From: Bacteroidota bacterium
GTDB taxonomy: Bacteria > Bacteroidota > Bacteroidia > Chitinophagales > Chitinophagaceae
Length of the DNA stretch: 10,416 nt
Direction of reading: 5' to 3'
Assembly (NCBI GenBank): GCA_030831005.1
Contig: JAURLW010000033.1
Coordinates: forward strand, 1 to 10,416
Made by a program: the position numbers and the translations under genes. The notes under the pieces are model-generated. The model was not told where the DNA came from and ran no database searches. It saw only the letters and a list, made by a program, of their open reading frames with translations. Position 1 is the first letter of the stretch, and each line of letters begins with the position of its first letter. This document shows, in pieces, positions 7,134 to 10,416 of the stretch.

Positions 7134-9002
7134 ATGTCCCATCAATCGCTCAGCGAAGTGCACGAAAGTGTTGAAATCCCTAAGTCAAATAAGGGATGGC
7201 GAAGAGTTGCTGCCTTTTTCGGACCAGCCTATTTGGTAAGTGTAGGTTATATGGATCCGGGCAATTGGGCTACTGATTTAGCTGGTGGTAGCCAATTTGG
7301 ATACACCCTTATTTGGGTGCTTTTAATGAGTAATTTAATGGCCTTATTACTTCAAACCTTGAGCGCTCGCCTAGGTGTTGTTCGCCAGTTAGATTTAGCG
7401 CAATGTAATCGATTATGTTACCCAAAGCCCGTCAATTTTATATTGTATGTATTTGCTGAATTAGCTATTGCTGCCTGCGACTTGGCAGAGGTATTAGGAA
7501 TGGCTATTGGTTTGCAATTATTATTGGGCATTCCGCTTTTAGCGGGTGTGGGCATAACCATTTTAGACACCTTTTTATTAATGTATCTGCAACGATTAGG
7601 TATTAGAAAAATGGAAGCTTTCATCATAGGTTTAGTGGGTATTATAAGTGTTTGTTTTTTAGTAGAACTCCTATTTGCACAACCTAATATGATGGAAGTA
7701 GCTAAAGGATTAAACCCTAAGTTACCTGACCAAGCAGCCCTTTACATCGCTATTGGCATTATAGGCGCTACGGTAATGCCTCACAATCTATACCTACATT
7801 CGGCTCTTGTACAAACTAGAAAAATAGAGCGAAACGAAACAGCTATAAAACGTGCTTTAAAATATAATTTATGGGATAGCGCCATAGCCTTGAATATTGC
7901 TTTTTTTGTAAATGCATCTATTTTAATTTTAGCAGCAAGTACGTTTCATACCAGCGGAAATAGCCATGTTGCTTCCTTGTCTGAAGCACACGAATTATTA
8001 GCTCCTTTGTTAGGACATACTTGGGCGCCTCATTTGTTTGCCATTGCATTGATTGCTGCCGGACAAAGCTCTACAATTACGGGCACTTTAGCCGGACAAA
8101 TCGTAATGGAAGGTTATTTATCGCTTCGTATCAATCCATGGATGCGCAGAATTGTAACCCGCTTAATTGCTATAGTTCCTACCCTATTAGTATTACTTAT
8201 TGCAGGAGAAGATCAAGCAGATCGTCTTTTAGTATTTAGTCAGGTAATATTGAGTATGCAATTAGCCTTTGCTGTTATTCCTTTAATTCACTTTGTGAGT
8301 GACAAAAAAGAAATGGGCATTTTCACGATCAAAAAATCTACTCAAGTTATCGGCTGGATTGTAGTCAGCATTATTGTTTCACTCAATTTAAAATTAGTGT
8401 ATACTACAGCATTTGAATGGATACAAGGCACTACTTCTATGCCCCTTAAGGTGTTTATTATTTTCATGGAACTACTCATTGTAAGTCTATTGATATACAC
8501 CATTATCTATCCATTAATCGCAAAGAAAATACAAAACAAACCGTTTATACATCCAACTATTGACTTACCTAATCTTAATACAGAATTTGAAGCGTTTAGC
8601 AAAATTGCTATTGCTTTAGATTATACGGAGAATGATAGGGATAGCATAAAACATGCTCTTCGCTTGGCGCCTAAAGGCACGCATATTATTCTCATTCATA
8701 TTGTAGAGAGTGCTTCTGCGCGTTTACTGGGCAATAATGCACACGACGAAGAAACCATAAGAGACAAAGCCTTATTGCAAGAGTATGCAGCCTACTTTAA
8801 GGAACGTGGTTATCAAACAAGTGCTTTATTAGGATATAATAAACGAGCTCAAGAAATTGCGCGAATAGTCAATGAAACAAATCCAGATTTATTGATTCTA
8901 GGAAGTCATGGGCATAAAGGTCTAAACGATTATCTTTACGGGGAGACAATTAATCAAGTTAGGCATTTAATTACCATTCCGGTTTTCATTGCTCAATCCT
9001 AG
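7134..9002 (+). CDS. Nramp-family divalent metal transporter with fused C-terminal UspA domain (MntH-like)
   Basis: This 622-residue protein is a proton-coupled Mn2+/Fe2+ importer of the inner membrane carrying a cytosolic universal-stress domain. The Nramp part (about 25-462, 11 helices expected) has the metal-site motifs DPGN (41-44) in helix 1 and A-T-V-M-P-H-N (212-218) in helix 6, giving ligands Asp41, Asn44, Ala212 and Met215. Asp116 and Glu119 in CDLAEVLG (helix 3) and His217 and His222 match the proton-pathway residues, and GQSSTITGT (310-318) is the helix-8 motif. After a linker (463-487), residues 488-620 form a UspA domain with IALDYTEND and the nucleotide-binding signature G590-2x-G593-9x-G603. 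The residue after the last glycine is Glu604, where Ser or Thr is usual; Thr605 follows. The start at 7134 gives a normal cytosolic N-terminus. It is the only plus-strand gene. Metal preference between Mn and Fe cannot be decided. Confidence 0.95.
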   Translation: MSHQSLSEVHESVEIPKSNKGWRRVAAFFGPAYLVSVGYMDPGNWATDLAGGSQFGYTLIWVLLMSNLMALLLQTLSARLGVVRQLDLAQCNRLCYPKPVNFILYVFAELAIAACDLAEVLGMAIGLQLLLGIPLLAGVGITILDTFLLMYLQRLGIRKMEAFIIGLVGIISVCFLVELLFAQPNMMEVAKGLNPKLPDQAALYIAIGIIGATVMPHNLYLHSALVQTRKIERNETAIKRALKYNLWDSAIALNIAFFVNASILILAASTFHTSGNSHVASLSEAHELLAPLLGHTWAPHLFAIALIAAGQSSTITGTLAGQIVMEGYLSLRINPWMRRIVTRLIAIVPTLLVLLIAGEDQADRLLVFSQVILSMQLAFAVIPLIHFVSDKKEMGIFTIKKSTQVIGWIVVSIIVSLNLKLVYTTAFEWIQGTTSMPLKVFIIFMELLIVSLLIYTIIYPLIAKKIQNKPFIHPTIDLPNLNTEFEAFSKIAIALDYTENDRDSIKHALRLAPKGTHIILIHIVESASARLLGNNAHDEETIRDKALLQEYAAYFKERGYQTSALLGYNKRAQEIARIVNETNPDLLILGSHGHKGLNDYLYGETINQVRHLITIPVFIAQS

Positions 9003-9003
9003 T

Positions 9004-9483
9004 TTATTTTACTTGCTTAAATTCTATTAGCTCTTTTTGCTTTGCATTAGGCATGCTGAGTTTAACTCGCATTTTGTCGTTTAACAATTGCTCATATTGT
9101 ATTTCAAATAAGCTATTGGCTATGGTATCAACACGTTGAAAAAAAAAAGAGGCCGCTCTTGCATTTGTTTTTTGTCCTATGAAACGGAAATAAATTGCAT
9201 TGGGTTTATTAGGTAAATTAACCACATAATAGAAAGCATCTTTTTTTTGTAATAACTGAATATTTTCAAAAACAGTGGTATCACCCCCTTCTACTATACT
9301 TCCTTTACCCAACATCGTACTATCATCTTGCATTTTCCATGTTTCTATGAATAATGTACTATCCTTTTGCGCATGCCATTCGCCTTGCAACCAAATTAAA
9401 TTTCTCAATTGATTGGGTGTACTTGAGCAGCTTAGCAAGAATGAAGCCGAGATAAAAACAATTAATGTATTTTTAATTTGCAT
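9004..9483 (-). CDS. DUF6265-like lipoprotein
   Basis: This 159-residue exported protein has a lipoprotein signal: basic start (Lys4), hydrophobic stretch and lipobox LLSC with Cys19 as the lipidation site. The mature part begins with a compact motif, LIWLQGEWHA then ETWKMQDDSTMLGKGS (about 29-61), which resembles the DUF6265 family (small beta-barrel-like proteins of unknown function). No acidic lipoprotein surface-export signal is obvious after the cysteine (SSTPNQ), so it may face the periplasm. It lies after ricT on the same strand, with a hairpin between them, and its stop codon is 1 nt from the stop of the convergent Nramp gene. Although some Bacteroidota carry the gliding lipoprotein gene gldH after ricT, this sequence does not look like GldH. 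Family call moderate, function unknown. Confidence 0.7.
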   Translation of the reverse strand: MQIKNTLIVFISASFLLSCSSTPNQLRNLIWLQGEWHAQKDSTLFIETWKMQDDSTMLGKGSIVEGGDTTVFENIQLLQKKDAFYYVVNLPNKPNAIYFRFIGQKTNARAASFFFQRVDTIANSLFEIQYEQLLNDKMRVKLSMPNAKQKELIEFKQVK

Positions 9484-9496
9484 TGCTAATATTTAA

Positions 9497-9520
9497 AAAG
9501 CCATAGCTAACTATGGCTTT
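9497..9520 (-). terminator. Intrinsic terminator after ricT, 13 nt before the lipoprotein gene
   Basis: A perfect 10-bp stem (arms 9497-9506 and 9511-9520, core GCCATAG/CTATGGC) with a 4-nt loop is followed on the minus strand by T-rich sequence (TTTTTAAAT). It begins 15 nt after the ricT stop codon. The downstream lipoprotein start codon lies only 13 nt beyond the stem, so the same structure could also affect that gene's transcription or translation. Confidence 0.75.
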
Positions 9521-9535
9521 ATTAATGAAAATGAT

Positions 9536-10416
9536 TTATGATTCGTCAGAGAAAATTCCCGATACCTTTTCTACATTTGGTGCAGCAGCATTTGCTGTTT
9601 TATTAGGCTTTTGCGGCTGCCTTGCAGGATTTGGCTTTTGTGGGCCTCTCTTTTGTTGATTAGGATTTTGATTAGGAGCAGCTGGCCCTCTTCCATTATT
9701 TGATCTTTGAGCAGCTGGTTGTGGTCCTTTATTACCCGGATTATTAGCGGCTTTCTGATTATTATTCTTGTGTTTGAAATTCTTATTTTTCTTTTCAAGT
9801 GCTTTTAAAGTAATTTGACCAACATCATTTACAAAGCCCATATCAGCCGACTTAATACCTTTACGCTCACTTGCCGATTCAATTTCTATTGCTTGCAACT
9901 CATCAGGGAATACACCTTTTTTATTAAGAGCAATAATTTCTTTAACGCGCTCTATGGTCATTGGATATTGTTTATTGCTCGATGCAAAACTATACCACAT
10001 GAGGTTTTTGAAGATATCTTTCTTTTGCAAGAAGGCTCTTCCTTGTTTTGTTTCAATTTGCTCTGCGTGATCAGGAAATACACTCAAGGCATCTAAATAG
10101 GTATCTAATTCGTAATTCAAACAACATTTCAAACGACCACACTGACCGGATAATTTGGTTTGATTGATTGATAAATTTTGATAACGTGCCGTATTGGTAT
10201 TTACCGATTTGAAATCTGTAAGCCAAGTACTACAGCACAATTCTCTTCCGCAAGATCCAATACCACCTACTTTAGCACTCTCTTGGCGAGCACCAATTTG
10301 TCGCATTTCTACTTTTACTTTAAAATCAGTAGCATAAACCTTGATGAGTTCTCTAAAATCTACGCGGCTATCCGCCGTATAGAAAAAAGTTGCTTTTTTA
10401 CCATCTGCCTGCAATT
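9536..10416 (-). CDS. ricT: RicT (YaaT/PSP1 C-terminal domain) protein, 5'-truncated by the window edge
   Basis: The visible 292 codons are the C-terminal part. The first complete codon at the right edge (10412-10414) is TTG read in frame and is probably an internal leucine, not a start, since conserved PSP1 sequence continues through it (KATFFYTADSRVDFRELIK). The two cysteine clusters CGRELCC (55-61 of the visible part) and CGRLKCC (92-98) are diagnostic of RicT, which in Bacillus joins RicA and RicF to bind Fe-S clusters and assist RNase Y-dependent mRNA processing. Whether Bacteroidota RicT does the same is not established here. After about residue 207 the protein becomes an 85-residue low-complexity tail rich in Asn, Pro, Gln, Lys, Gly and Ala, probably disordered and basic, ending in an acidic-serine stretch (FSDES). 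A hairpin terminator follows the gene. Confidence 0.92.
   Translation of the reverse strand, partial: LQADGKKATFFYTADSRVDFRELIKVYATDFKVKVEMRQIGARQESAKVGGIGSCGRELCCSTWLTDFKSVNTNTARYQNLSINQTKLSGQCGRLKCCLNYELDTYLDALSVFPDHAEQIETKQGRAFLQKKDIFKNLMWYSFASSNKQYPMTIERVKEIIALNKKGVFPDELQAIEIESASERKGIKSADMGFVNDVGQITLKALEKKNKNFKHKNNNQKAANNPGNKGPQPAAQRSNNGRGPAAPNQNPNQQKRGPQKPNPARQPQKPNKTANAAAPNVEKVSGIFSDES

Noticed and set aside
9004..9483. Gliding motility lipoprotein GldH, by position after ricT
   Set aside because: The size and lipobox fit, but the sequence motifs (WLQGEW, ETWKM, MLGKGS) resemble DUF6265 and I see no GldH pattern.
9571..9798. 75-codon minus-strand reading frame within ricT
   Set aside because: It is an out-of-frame reading of the AT-rich repeat-like codons encoding the RicT tail, with no start signal or family similarity.
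10412..10414. TTG at the right edge as the ricT start codon
   Set aside because: It lies inside conserved PSP1 sequence and RicT normally has well over 100 further residues upstream; the gene is simply cut by the window.

Overview
The window looks like a chromosomal segment of a Bacteroidota bacterium, perhaps a member of Chitinophagia (that finer placement is only an impression). Pointers are the AT-rich sequence, a DUF5686 outer-membrane protein with a carboxypeptidase-regulatory-like N-terminus, a RicT/PSP1 protein with a long basic tail, an Nramp transporter fused to a universal-stress domain, and the absence of strong Shine-Dalgarno sites. No RNA genes, CRISPR arrays, insertion sequences or phage genes were found. 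Coding density is high: the longest non-coding gaps are two of about 135 bp (2176-2310 and 6999-7133). Both are described in the feature list.

Layout. Positions 1-2175 (minus strand) hold a compact DNA-damage cassette: umuD, umuC (2 nt between them), then an SRAP/YedK-type abasic-site protein (8 nt after umuC) that runs off the left edge. A perfect 18-bp palindrome lies 27 nt upstream of umuD and is the best candidate for the damage-responsive operator. Next on the minus strand is a small DoxX-like membrane protein (2311-2685) with a clear intrinsic terminator. Positions 2756-6998 (minus) form a likely operon trpS - deoxynucleoside kinase - DUF5686 protein, with gaps of 26 and 17 nt. Divergent from trpS, across a 135-bp intergenic region, is the only plus-strand gene, an Nramp-UspA fusion (7134-9002). 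It meets a DUF6265-like lipoprotein gene tail to tail, 1 nt between stop codons. The right edge holds the C-terminal part of ricT (minus), followed by a hairpin terminator sitting just before the lipoprotein gene.

How the genes fit together. The umuD-umuC-SRAP set is a coherent lesion-tolerance module: UmuD self-cleaves to activate the polymerase UmuC, and SRAP caps abasic sites in single-stranded DNA. The other genes are mostly housekeeping: tRNA charging, nucleoside salvage, divalent metal uptake, envelope proteins and a RicT-type Fe-S protein. I see no clearly undescribed multi-gene system here. The most interesting items are the palindrome-controlled damage cassette, the transporter-stress-domain fusion with an altered nucleotide-binding signature, and the low-complexity tail of RicT.
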